From Arthrobacter sp. CAU 1506 (GTDB taxonomy: Bacteria > Actinomycetota > Actinomycetes > Actinomycetales > Micrococcaceae), in the NCBI RefSeq assembly GCF_005047635.1, contig NZ_SUKC01000017.1:1-64000 (forward strand): a DNA stretch of 64,000 nucleotides, given 5' to 3'. The notes beneath the pieces are model-generated. The model was not told where the DNA came from. It made no database searches and saw only the letters and a program-made list of their open reading frames with translations. A program made the translations under genes and the position numbers. Below, one piece after another: positions 33,794 through 42,197 of the stretch (positions are counted from its first letter, which is position 1; each line of letters begins with the position of its first letter).

Positions 33794-35257
33794 ATGCCCA
33801 TCACCCGAGATCTGATCATCAACGGCGAGCACGTCCCGGCGGTTTCCGGCAAAACCACCGAAGACATAAGTCCCTACACAGGGGACTCCTACGCGACCGT
33901 CGCCGCTGCCGGTCCGGAGGACGTCACGCGAGCCGTCGACGCGGCGTCGGCAGCGTTCGATGCGTGGGCGGCGACCCCTCCAACTCAGCGGTCGAAAATC
34001 TTCCTCAAAGCTGCCGATCTGCTCGAGGACCGGATGCAGCAGGGCATCGAGCTGATGGCCGGCGAGGTCGGCGGAGTGGCGGTCTGGGCCGGCTTCAACA
34101 TCCAGCTGGCGGCCAACATCCTGCGCTCCGCGGCGGCAGCCACCACGGCGCCGCGCGGTGATGTGCTCGCCACCGATCTGCCGGGGAAGTTCTCGCTCTC
34201 GATCCGCCAGCCGTACGGAGTGGTGGCGGCGCTCTCGCCCTGGAATGCGCCCTTCATCCTGGGTATCCGCGCTATGGCCATCCCGCTGGCCGTGGGCAAC
34301 ACCGTGGTGCTCAAACCGAGCGAGGACGCGCCGTTGGCCTGTGGGTTGTTCCTTGCGGATGCCTTGCTGGACGCCGGCCTGCCGCCGGGTGTGCTCAACG
34401 TGATCACGAACGACCGCGCGGATGCGAACGACGTGGTCAGCACGCTGATCTCCGACCCGCGTGTGCGGAACGTGAACTTCACCGGTTCCACCAAGGTGGG
34501 ACGGATCATCGGCACGCTGGCCGCCCAGAACCTGAAGCCGGCGGTGCTCGAGCTTGGCGGCAAGAACTCGCTGGTGGTGCTGAAAGACGCGGACCTCGAC
34601 TACGCGGTCCAGGCGGCGGCTTTCGGCTCGTTCATGAACGCCGGGCAGATCTGCATGTCCGTGGACCGGGTGATCGTGGACCGCAGCATCTCCGAGGAGT
34701 TTTCCAGCCGTTTTGCGGAGAAGGTGGCCAAGCTGCCCACTGGCGACCCGATGAACCAGGCCACGGTGATTGGACCGCAGGTCAGTCAAGTATCGGCGGA
34801 CCGGCAGTACGCACTGATCGACGATGCCGTCGCCAAGGGAGCCACAGTGCTGGCCGGCGGGGAGAAGGCGGGCCAAGCGGTGGTTCCGGCGACGGTGCTG
34901 TCCGGCATCACCGAGGAAATGCGGATCTACGCCGAGGAGATCTTCGGTTCAGCCACCACGGTGATGGAGGTGGACGGCGCGGAGGAGGCGGTGAAGCTGG
35001 CCAATGACACGAATTACGGGCTCACCTCCGGCGTGATCACCGAGAACCTGGCCGAAGGCATTGAGGTGGCACAGCGGCTCAAGACCGGAATCAGCCACGT
35101 CAACGACCAGCCGGTGCAGGACGAGCCGATGGCCCCGTTCGGCGGCATCCATGAATCCGGCTACGGCAAATTCGGCGGTCAGGCCGGCATCAATTCGTTT
35201 ACCGAGGAGCGCTGGATCACCATTCAACAAAGCGGACACGCCCAATATCCGTTCTAA
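33794..35257 (+). CDS. NAD(P)-dependent aldehyde dehydrogenase
   Basis: A protein of 487 residues of the ALDH superfamily. E253 in LELGGKNS and the nucleophile C287 in NAGQICMSVDR form the catalytic pair; GSTKVG and SPWNAPF mark the cofactor site. The overall pattern resembles vanillin/salicylaldehyde/benzaldehyde dehydrogenases, so an aromatic aldehyde is a reasonable guess. The gene is not in an operon. The preceding 200 bases contain no other gene. Confidence 0.9.
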   Translation: MPITRDLIINGEHVPAVSGKTTEDISPYTGDSYATVAAAGPEDVTRAVDAASAAFDAWAATPPTQRSKIFLKAADLLEDRMQQGIELMAGEVGGVAVWAGFNIQLAANILRSAAAATTAPRGDVLATDLPGKFSLSIRQPYGVVAALSPWNAPFILGIRAMAIPLAVGNTVVLKPSEDAPLACGLFLADALLDAGLPPGVLNVITNDRADANDVVSTLISDPRVRNVNFTGSTKVGRIIGTLAAQNLKPAVLELGGKNSLVVLKDADLDYAVQAAAFGSFMNAGQICMSVDRVIVDRSISEEFSSRFAEKVAKLPTGDPMNQATVIGPQVSQVSADRQYALIDDAVAKGATVLAGGEKAGQAVVPATVLSGITEEMRIYAEEIFGSATTVMEVDGAEEAVKLANDTNYGLTSGVITENLAEGIEVAQRLKTGISHVNDQPVQDEPMAPFGGIHESGYGKFGGQAGINSFTEERWITIQQSGHAQYPF

Positions 35258-35259
35258 TC

Positions 35260-37074
35260 TCAGTCGCGGATGCGCACGGCCGTCTCCCGCATATAGCGGT
35301 CCACATGCGCGTACGCGTCGCGGGTCAGCGCCTTCCACAGTTCGACGGCGAGGCGCGGGTTGTCGTGCTCCATCCGGCTGATCGCTTCAGCCGGGAGCAG
35401 GTTGACCCGTACCTCGCCGTGGGCGCGGACGGTGGTTTCCTGCCGGTCGGCGCTGCCCAACGCCAGTTCGCCGAACGTCATGCCGGCGCTGACGGTGGTG
35501 AGCTTGACCCGGCTGTTCGCCGGACCCGGCGACGTGGTGACGACGCTGCCGGACAGGATGAAGTAGACGCCGCCGAAGCGCTGGCGGATGCGGCGGATGA
35601 CCTCGCCGTCGGCATAGCTGTGCTCCTCCATCAGGGCGGCGAGCGCAGCAGCGTCTTCGGCGGCGAGCGGGCTGAGCACGGGCGAGTCGGCAACGTCCAC
35701 AGTGGCCGGCCGGCAGAGCTCGTCCCCAAAGCTGGCGATCAACTGGTCCTCGGCGAATTCGACGGCGGCGGTGCGGGTGGCGAACGACGGCACCGCTCGC
35801 CCGTCTTCTTCGAACCGCTGTGCCAGGGCGCCTTCGCCGTCGATGAGCACCAGGCCGCGTCCGTCCTGCGCCAGCGATGTCCGGAGCCGCTCCAGCATGT
35901 CCAGGGCGACCGGGGCGGTTTCATCGACCCGGCGCATATCCAGGATGATCAGTTCCACCGACTCGTCCAGGCCGCTGACCTCGCGCACCATGGATTCCGT
36001 GCCGGCGAACAACAGGTCCCCGTTCAGTTCGATCACCCGGGCGCGGTGGGCGTTGTCCCGCAGCACTTCCGCAGCCTCGTCATTGCGGCGGATGCCGGAC
36101 GGGGCGTCGGTGATGTCGTAGCTGGCCCGGATGGCATTGCGGCCGGTGCGGGCGGCGCGGACGAAGTGCAACCCCATATCGTGCGAGATTCGCCGGCTGG
36201 CCTCCACGCCGCGGACGCTGCTGCCATGATCGTTCAGCGGCGGTGAATAGACGGCCAGACCCAGCTGGCCCGGGAGTACCGCGAGCAGCCCGCCGCCCAC
36301 TCCGGACTTGGCCGGCATGCCCACGTCCGAAAGCCACGCCCCGGCGTCGTCGTACATGCCGCAGGTGGCCATGACGGAGAGGACCCGTTCCTCCACCTCC
36401 AGGTCCAGCACCTGTTTGCCGGTCAGCGGGTTGGTGCCGCCGTTGGCCAGCGTGGCGGCCATGACGGACAGGTCGCGGCAGGTGACCAGCACCGAGCACT
36501 GCCGAAAGTAGTCTTCCGCCACCGGGTCCGGGTCCTGCTCGATGATCTCGAAGGAGCGGAGCAGGTGCGCCAGCGCCCGGTTGCGGTAGCCGTGCCGTGC
36601 CTCCGACTGGTAGGTGCGCTCGCTGACCGACAGTTCGCGGCCGGCGAAGGCCGAATAGTGCTCCAGGATGCGCCGGAAGCCGGTCTTGCCGCCGCTGCCC
36701 TTGATCAGCGAGGTGGCGGTCAGCGCCCCGGCGTTGATCATGGCATTGGCAGGGCGGCCGGTGCCGGGAGCCAGCGAGATCTCGTTGAACGCGTTGCCCG
36801 ACGGCTCCACATCCACCTTTTGGTCCACCGCATCCAAACCCAGATCGGACAGCGCGAGCCCGTACGTAAAGGGCTTGGAGATGGACTGGATGGTGAACTC
36901 TTCGCCGGAATCGCCGACCTCATACACGTAGCCGTCCACTGTGGCCAGGCAGATGGCGAACTTGTCCGGGTCTGCGCCTGCCATCCCGGGTATGCCGGCA
37001 TAAGGCTTGCCGTCCTTGAGCCCGCTGAGCTCGGCGTGCAAGGTGCGCAGGTAGCTCTGGATAGGGGAGTCCAT
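35260..37074 (-). CDS. glsA: Glutaminase A fused to STAS and cyclic-nucleotide-binding domains
   Basis: A protein of 604 residues, about twice a bare glutaminase. Residues 1-310 are a serine-dependent glutaminase with the S64-I-S-K67 motif (TIQSISKPFTYG), NAMINAGAL and GVGGGLLAVLPGQLG. Residues about 340-440 form a STAS-like domain (VELIILDMRRVDETAPVALD). Residues about 470-590 form a cNMP-binding fold (FGGVYFILSGSVV, GMTFGELALGSADRQETTVR). The enzyme releases ammonia from glutamine; the added domains suggest control by a nucleotide or a partner protein. Its stop codon is two bases from that of the convergent aldehyde dehydrogenase gene. Confidence 0.92.
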   Translation of the reverse strand: MDSPIQSYLRTLHAELSGLKDGKPYAGIPGMAGADPDKFAICLATVDGYVYEVGDSGEEFTIQSISKPFTYGLALSDLGLDAVDQKVDVEPSGNAFNEISLAPGTGRPANAMINAGALTATSLIKGSGGKTGFRRILEHYSAFAGRELSVSERTYQSEARHGYRNRALAHLLRSFEIIEQDPDPVAEDYFRQCSVLVTCRDLSVMAATLANGGTNPLTGKQVLDLEVEERVLSVMATCGMYDDAGAWLSDVGMPAKSGVGGGLLAVLPGQLGLAVYSPPLNDHGSSVRGVEASRRISHDMGLHFVRAARTGRNAIRASYDITDAPSGIRRNDEAAEVLRDNAHRARVIELNGDLLFAGTESMVREVSGLDESVELIILDMRRVDETAPVALDMLERLRTSLAQDGRGLVLIDGEGALAQRFEEDGRAVPSFATRTAAVEFAEDQLIASFGDELCRPATVDVADSPVLSPLAAEDAAALAALMEEHSYADGEVIRRIRQRFGGVYFILSGSVVTTSPGPANSRVKLTTVSAGMTFGELALGSADRQETTVRAHGEVRVNLLPAEAISRMEHDNPRLAVELWKALTRDAYAHVDRYMRETAVRIRD

Positions 37075-37191
37075 GCTTGCCAGCCTATGCGGTCCGGATG
37101 TCGGGACCGGCCGGGTCCGGGGTGGAGCCGGCCTGAAAACGGGTCCCGCCGCTCACTCAGCGGATGCTCGCGGCGGGCTAAATTTGGCTGC

Positions 37192-37986
37192 ATGAGTGAT
37201 GCCCTGCCGCCATCGGCCGACCACAATCCGCTGTTCGGCCTGCTGGCGTCCGGTGACCGGGCCGGGACGCTCGCTTACGCGGCAGCAATGGACGACGACG
37301 AAAAGCGCCGGCAGAAGTCCCTGGTAAGGAAGCTCCGGTTGGTGGTGTCGGCGGAACCGACCGGCGCACGCTCCCCGGACGGCTGGTGGCTGGGCCCGTT
37401 GACGGCAGAGCACTGGGCCGCCGCCGACATCGCACACATGGCCTGCATCGGCGCGGAACGGTCCGCCGACCTGTCCTACACCGACCGCAAGGTGGCCCGC
37501 GATGCGCCGCCGGCGCTGTTTCCCGACCGGCTGGAGCTGTTCGTTGAATCCTGGTCGGCCCGCTATGAACGGAACCCGAAAGGCTGGGACCGCAACCGCG
37601 GTGTTGAAGCAATGTTTGACTGGGTCCGTGACGGGCTGGTCCCCGCACCGGCACAGCGCGGGGCGATGCTGCTCCTGCTTGGCGAGACGCAGGTGCAGCG
37701 CATCAACTTCCTGAAGTTTCTGGGGGAACGGCCCGGGCTGATCAACGTGACGCTGAAGGAGCTGTTCCACGTGCCCGGCATCAAAGGCGCCAGCGCCATG
37801 CAGTTCGATGAAGCCAATCCGCGGGAAAACCGCCGGCTGTCCGTCCTGCTGCCGCAGCTGGTCAAGCTGGGCTACTGGGACGGCGAGTGGGTCCGGCACA
37901 GCATTGAACACGTGCTGGCCAGCGATGAATGGCCGGAGTACCAGAAGCGTTTTTTCAAGCTCCTGCGCAGCAACCTCGCAGAGTAA
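37192..37986 (+). CDS. Hypothetical protein, unknown family
   Basis: A soluble protein of 264 residues beginning MSDALPPSADHNPLFGLLAS. The stretch DDEKRRQKSLVRKLRLVVSA and the C-terminal half (LKELFHVPGIKGASAMQF, RHSIEHVLASDEWPEYQKRF) are mostly helical and contain many tryptophans and charged residues. No catalytic motif is evident. It could be the N-terminal half of a larger helical-repeat family, but I cannot name it. It is divergent from glsA. An upstream-extended frame to 36565 is an antisense artefact. Confidence 0.75.
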   Translation: MSDALPPSADHNPLFGLLASGDRAGTLAYAAAMDDDEKRRQKSLVRKLRLVVSAEPTGARSPDGWWLGPLTAEHWAAADIAHMACIGAERSADLSYTDRKVARDAPPALFPDRLELFVESWSARYERNPKGWDRNRGVEAMFDWVRDGLVPAPAQRGAMLLLLGETQVQRINFLKFLGERPGLINVTLKELFHVPGIKGASAMQFDEANPRENRRLSVLLPQLVKLGYWDGEWVRHSIEHVLASDEWPEYQKRFFKLLRSNLAE

Positions 37987-38111
37987 AAGGAGCGAAGACC
38001 GGCCGTGAAGTAGCGGCACACAGGGTTTCGGCGGTCTGCGCCCGGTGTTGCCCGGCGGGCTGTTCGTCTACGCTGTGGGAAAAGGCGGCAGCCGCGAAAG
38101 GCGGGACAGTC

Positions 38112-38534
38112 ATGGCTTCTAATCCGCAGGGCTCCGGGCCGGATGGCGTCGAGGCTGAGGGCGGCCGATCGGCTACGGGACGGTCCGGCGGCTCCGGCCG
38201 CGGGGACTCGGACGCTGTCGAGCCGGGGACCGGCGGACCGGTCAGCGGTCGGCCGAAGAGCAAGCAGGCGAACCAGCGGAACACACGGCTGGGGATGATC
38301 TGGACCTCGGTTGTCATCGCGCTGATCCTGCTGGTGCTGCTGATCATCTTTATCGCTCAGAATCAGGACCAAGTCCTCTTGCGCTATTTCGGCTTCGAGG
38401 GGCAGGTTGGCCTGGGGCTTGCGCTGTTCATTGCCGCGGTCGCCGGCGGGATTGTGGTGGCAGCCGCCGGTGCGGCCCGCATCATCCAGTTGCGGCTGCG
38501 GGATCGCAAGACGCGCGGATCGGCCCGCCGGTAG
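38112..38534 (+). CDS. LapA-domain (DUF1049) membrane protein
   Basis: A protein of 140 residues. A charged, glycine-rich N-terminus of about 60 residues is followed by two membrane helices flanking IAQNQDQVLLRYFGFEGQVG, the LapA/DUF1049 signature. In Gram-negatives LapA helps lipopolysaccharide assembly; the actinobacterial role is unknown. Confidence 0.85.
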   Translation: MASNPQGSGPDGVEAEGGRSATGRSGGSGRGDSDAVEPGTGGPVSGRPKSKQANQRNTRLGMIWTSVVIALILLVLLIIFIAQNQDQVLLRYFGFEGQVGLGLALFIAAVAGGIVVAAAGAARIIQLRLRDRKTRGSARR

Positions 38535-38546
38535 CTTTCGTTGCCG

Positions 38547-39095
38547 ATGGGCCAGGACGTTCCACGCCGGTTGTTCACGTTTGGTCACGGCACCAGCACG
38601 CCTGACGAACTGGCTGCACTGCTCAAGGATGCCGGCGTGCAAAAAGTCGTTGACGTGCGCCGATTCCCGGGCAGTCGCAAGCACCCGGAGATGGGTCGGG
38701 AGGCGCTCGCCGGATGGCTTCGCGATGCCGGTCTCGGCTACCGCTGGGAAGAAGCGTTGGGTGGGCGACGCCGGATTGCAGCGGGGGAGCCGGAACCCGA
38801 CAGTTGGTGGCGGGTTGCCGCCTTCCGCGCCTATGCCGCCTACACCCGTACCCCGCAGTTCGCGGACGGTCTGGCGCGCCTGCTGGTGGATGCCGAGGCC
38901 GCCGAAGTTGCCATCATGTGCAGCGAGAGCGTGTGGTGGCGGTGCCACCGCCGGCTCATCTCCGACGTGTTGGTCGTCTTGCACCGAGTTGACGTCGTGC
39001 ACCTGCTGCCGGGTGGCAAGGAATCACGGCATGAGCCGTCAGCCGGCGCCAGAAGCGCCGACGGCCAGCTCTACTGGGACCGTCCGGAAGACTAG
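38547..39095 (+). CDS. DUF488 family protein
   Basis: A protein of 182 residues. FTFGHGTSTPDELAALL, VVDVRRFPGSRKHPEMG and AIMCSESVWWRCHRRLISD are the conserved segments of DUF488, including the CxE...CHR motif that could form an active site. Function is unknown. The ATG at 38547 lies 12 bases after the LapA gene stop, suggesting an operon. Confidence 0.9.
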   Translation: MGQDVPRRLFTFGHGTSTPDELAALLKDAGVQKVVDVRRFPGSRKHPEMGREALAGWLRDAGLGYRWEEALGGRRRIAAGEPEPDSWWRVAAFRAYAAYTRTPQFADGLARLLVDAEAAEVAIMCSESVWWRCHRRLISDVLVVLHRVDVVHLLPGGKESRHEPSAGARSADGQLYWDRPED

Positions 39096-39096
39096 G

Positions 39097-39396
39097 TCAG
39101 CGCTTGCGGCCAAAGACCAGTGACGCCAACGCCGTCGCTGCGGTCACCGTATAGACGGACGGCCAGGCGCCGAACTTCTTGGCCAGTGGGTGGGACAGCC
39201 CGAAAGCGGCCAAATATCCGGCGGTGAGCGCAGCGGCCCGGCCCGCACCGGCGTCGCGCTTCCAAAGAGCAAAGGCACCGGCGCCGGCCGCGGCCAGCAC
39301 GGCTCCGCCGAGTGGTCGGTTCTTGGTGGCACGGGCAGTCTGGAAGCCGCCGATCAGGCCGGCGCTGGTCAACAGGGTAGGGGCAATAGAAGCCAT
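39097..39396 (-). CDS. Small membrane protein of unknown function
   Basis: A protein of 99 residues with three or four hydrophobic helices: TLLTSAGLIGGFQTARATKN at the N-terminus and YTVTAATALASLVFGRKR at the C-terminus. Similar small proteins occur in related actinobacteria. It ends next to the stop of the convergent DUF488 gene. The ATG follows CAGGAGAG on the reverse strand. Confidence 0.75.
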   Translation of the reverse strand: MASIAPTLLTSAGLIGGFQTARATKNRPLGGAVLAAAGAGAFALWKRDAGAGRAAALTAGYLAAFGLSHPLAKKFGAWPSVYTVTAATALASLVFGRKR

Positions 39397-39762
39397 GGAA
39401 CTCTCCTGACGTTCGGGGCTTCCAGCCTAGCGCCCAGCCGTCCGACTGCCCCCCAGTGATGCCGGCCAGCGCAAGCCCTGGAGCAGACCTTCAGCCGCCG
39501 CCGGCGTCGTCGGCCGGGACCCGGAAGGTGTCCATGTTTTGCGCGAGCGTTCGGCATTGCCGCAGGTCAGGAGCTTGGGCCGTGCCGAACGTGGACAGTT
39601 CCTGCTGAACATGGACAGCAAGCGCCGAACGCGGAGCCGCAGGAGCCACGAAGCGGTCGTCGCGCACCTGGCCGCCAGCAGGTGGCAGGGCCCTTGGCTT
39701 CGCTTCCCAGCGGTGGCAAGGTGGGAAGAGTCCGAACATCCCTGAAGGAAGGACGGAAAACC
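39397..39762. other. 366-bp gap with nested inverted repeats
   Basis: TCCATGTT (39531) pairs with AACATGGA (39608), and inside it GTTCGGCA (39549) pairs with TGCCGAAC (39583); both are perfect 8-bp pairs. A reverse-strand frame of 82 codons crosses the region (39491-39739), but I see no convincing start or family. AAGGAAGGA before 39763 belongs to the next gene. Confidence 0.5.
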
Positions 39763-40323
39763 ATGCCCGAAATTGCAGGTAAAAAGGTCTTGGTTGCGGT
39801 CAGCAACCGCGGCGTTGAGCAGGACGAACTGAAAGTTCCGGTGGAAAAGCTCCGTGCCGCCGGCGTCGACGTCCTCGTCGCGGCGCCCGAGGCCGGCGAG
39901 GTGGAAACCCTGGTCGGGGACTGGGAACGCGGCGAGAAAATCCCGGTAGACAAGCCCTTGCCCGATGTTTCCGACGGCGACTACGACCTGCTGGTGCTGC
40001 CCGGCGGCACGCTGAACGCGGACGCGCTGCGGCTGGACCCGGATGCCCAGGGAATCGTTCGCTCCTTCTCCGAATCCGGCCGGCCGATCGCCGCGATCTG
40101 CCACGGGCCCTGGCTGCTGGTGGAAACCGAACGCACCCGGGGCAAGACGCTGACCTCGTACATCTCGCTCAAGGCGGACATCATGAACTCCGGCGGTCGA
40201 TGGGACGACGAGCCCGTGGTGATCGACCGGGAACACGGCTGGACGCTGGTGACCTCCCGCAACCCCGGCGACTTGGACCAGTTCGTCGACGGAATCAAGG
40301 AAGTACTCGCCGAGACCACGTAA
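39763..40323 (+). CDS. PfpI/DJ-1 family protein (type 1 amidotransferase-like)
   Basis: A protein of 186 residues. DLLVLPGGTLNADALR and the nucleophile elbow PIAAICHGPWLLVE with C113-H are the PfpI signature. Members act as proteases, chaperones or deglycases that protect against reactive aldehydes. Full-length for the family. The ATG has AAGGAAGGA upstream. Confidence 0.92.
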   Translation: MPEIAGKKVLVAVSNRGVEQDELKVPVEKLRAAGVDVLVAAPEAGEVETLVGDWERGEKIPVDKPLPDVSDGDYDLLVLPGGTLNADALRLDPDAQGIVRSFSESGRPIAAICHGPWLLVETERTRGKTLTSYISLKADIMNSGGRWDDEPVVIDREHGWTLVTSRNPGDLDQFVDGIKEVLAETT

Positions 40324-40390
40324 TTACTAAGGTCGACGGCGATGCCCACCCGAGCGCTGAAACGCCAAGGGGTGGGGGGCGGCGGCCCAT

Positions 40391-40433
40391 AAAAATGTGG
40401 TGTGCAAAAGATGCTTTTGCACACCACATTTTT
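40391..40433. terminator. Bidirectional terminator with a 20-bp perfect stem
   Basis: Positions 40391-40410 (AAAAATGTGGTGTGCAAAAG) and 40414-40433 are perfectly complementary with a three-base loop. The A-run on one side and T-run on the other allow termination in both directions. It separates the convergent PfpI and monooxygenase genes. Confidence 0.95.
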
Positions 40434-40496
40434 TCGAGCGCTACCGATTACCCGGCGCGGCCGCGCCGGTAGGCGCGGGCCGGTAGGCAGCGGTAC

Positions 40497-41924
40497 CTAA
40501 ACGTGGACCTGCGCGGCTGCGTCCTCGGCGGCCTGCGCCGCAGCGTTCGCTTCTTCCCAGCTGGCCGGGCCTCCCGCGAAGGCGCCGCGGTAGCCGGCAG
40601 CCGGGTGGCGGTCGTTGAGCAGCGGAGCGCCAAACAGCTTCTGTCGCAGCGGGCCTTCGGCGTACTCGCGCTGCGCCAGGCCCCGCTCGCGCAGCACCGG
40701 CATGACCTTCTCGCCGAACTCCTCGAAGGATCCGGGGATCACCCAGTTGATCACGTTGATGCCGTCCACACCGGCGTCGCGCCACAGCTCCAGTTCGTCA
40801 GCGATCTGCTCCGGCGTGCCGACAATGCGCGAGTTGCGGGCCTGCAGCCAGGCCAGGTCCTCGATCAGCGGCTCGCGGTCGGTGATGGCCTTGGAAAGCC
40901 ACTCGGTGAAGCCCTTTGACGTGTTCGTATCCACTTCCGAGAGCGGGGTCTTCGGCGGATAGACCCGTCCGGTCCGGTCCAGAATGGCCATGTGCGCCAA
41001 GTAGCCCTCAACCGAGACATAGCGGTCGTACTCTGCCTCCTTCGCCTTCGCCTCGGCCTCCGTCTCGCCGATGATGAAGGACAGCCCGGCGAAGAACTTG
41101 ATGTCTTCCGGCAGCCGGCCGTGGATGGCAGCCCGGCGCCTGGTGTCGTCGACGATCTGGCGTGCGACATCACGGGTCGGCGCGATAATGAACGCGGCCT
41201 CGGCGTTGCGCGCGGCGAACTCGCGGCCCGATGTGGAAGAGCCTGCCTGGAACAGCACCGGTGTTCGCTGCGGCGACGGCGCGGGCAGATGCGGACCCTC
41301 CACCCGGTAACGGGCGCTCTGGTGGAAGATCTTGTGGATCTTCGACGGGTCGGAGAACCGGCTGCCCTCCTTGTCCTTCAACAGCGCGCCCTCGTCCCAG
41401 GAACCCTCCCAGAGCTTGTACACGATGTCGACGTACTCGTCCGCCCAGGCGTAGCGCTCGGTGTGATCCGTCAGAGCCGGGAGGCCGTAGTTGCGCGAGG
41501 CGTTCTCGTTGATCCCGGTGACGATGTTCCAGGCGATCCGTCCGCGGGAGATGTGGTCCAGCGTGCTCATCTGCCGGGCGAAGTTGAACGGGTGGTTCTG
41601 CACCACGTTCGACGTGGTCGCCAACCCGATGTGCTGGGTATGCACGGCGAGCGCCGCGAGCAGAACGGTCGGATCGTTCGACGGGATCTGCAGGCCCTGA
41701 TGCGCGTAGACGTCGAAGTCGGCCTCGGGGTCACCGTAGAGTCCCGAAACGTCCGCGAAGAACATGGCGTCGAACTTGGCGGCCTCCAGCGTCTGCGCCA
41801 AACCGATCCAGGTGTCCACGTCGTTGAATTCGGTCTGTCCGGCATCGGGCCGGCGCCACTGGCCGTGGTGGATGTGGCTGGCGGTGTTCATCACGAACGC
41901 GTTGAAATGCAGTGGCTTGGGCAT
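40497..41924 (-). CDS. LLM-class flavin monooxygenase (NtaA/SnaA/DszA group)
   Basis: A protein of 475 residues. MPKPLHFNAFVMNTASHIHH and DHISRGRIAWNIVTGINENA are typical of the two-component FMNH2-dependent monooxygenases that attack nitrilotriacetate, dibenzothiophene sulfone and alkyl sulfides. PVLFQAGSSTSGREFAARNA is another family hallmark. A flavin reductase partner is not adjacent. It is divergent from an ABC importer and an acyl-CoA-dehydrogenase-like flavoprotein, so the locus probably imports and oxidises an organosulfur or similar compound. AAGGACA precedes the ATG at 41924. Confidence 0.9.
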   Translation of the reverse strand: MPKPLHFNAFVMNTASHIHHGQWRRPDAGQTEFNDVDTWIGLAQTLEAAKFDAMFFADVSGLYGDPEADFDVYAHQGLQIPSNDPTVLLAALAVHTQHIGLATTSNVVQNHPFNFARQMSTLDHISRGRIAWNIVTGINENASRNYGLPALTDHTERYAWADEYVDIVYKLWEGSWDEGALLKDKEGSRFSDPSKIHKIFHQSARYRVEGPHLPAPSPQRTPVLFQAGSSTSGREFAARNAEAAFIIAPTRDVARQIVDDTRRRAAIHGRLPEDIKFFAGLSFIIGETEAEAKAKEAEYDRYVSVEGYLAHMAILDRTGRVYPPKTPLSEVDTNTSKGFTEWLSKAITDREPLIEDLAWLQARNSRIVGTPEQIADELELWRDAGVDGINVINWVIPGSFEEFGEKVMPVLRERGLAQREYAEGPLRQKLFGAPLLNDRHPAAGYRGAFAGGPASWEEANAAAQAAEDAAAQVHV

Positions 41925-42197
41925 GACGGCTGTCCTTGTCCTCGAGGGCCTGGCGGCGGTTTCCTTGTGCCCTCGATGCTGGCCTCCGTCCCTCGGGCAG
42001 CGGAAGTTGTGTGTCGCCGTCGTGGTTTCCATGGCGCCGGGTGACGCAACATTGCCCCTTTATGTCTCGCAATGACGTGATGACGACGGCGGCGCCGGCT
42101 ACCGCAACAAACTTTGGCCGGGGTGCCGGGCGTGGGTTGGACTGTCTCCACCCATCTACCTGACCGATCCACATCGGCCGTCCCAAGGAGCAGCACC

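Noticed and set aside
36565-37191. N-terminal extension of the hypothetical protein at 37192
   Set aside because: This part is antisense to the start of glsA and looks like a shadow; a normal ATG is present at 37192.
39491-39739. 82-codon reverse-strand frame before the small membrane protein
   Set aside because: The C-terminal half looks faintly protein-like, but there is no convincing start or family.
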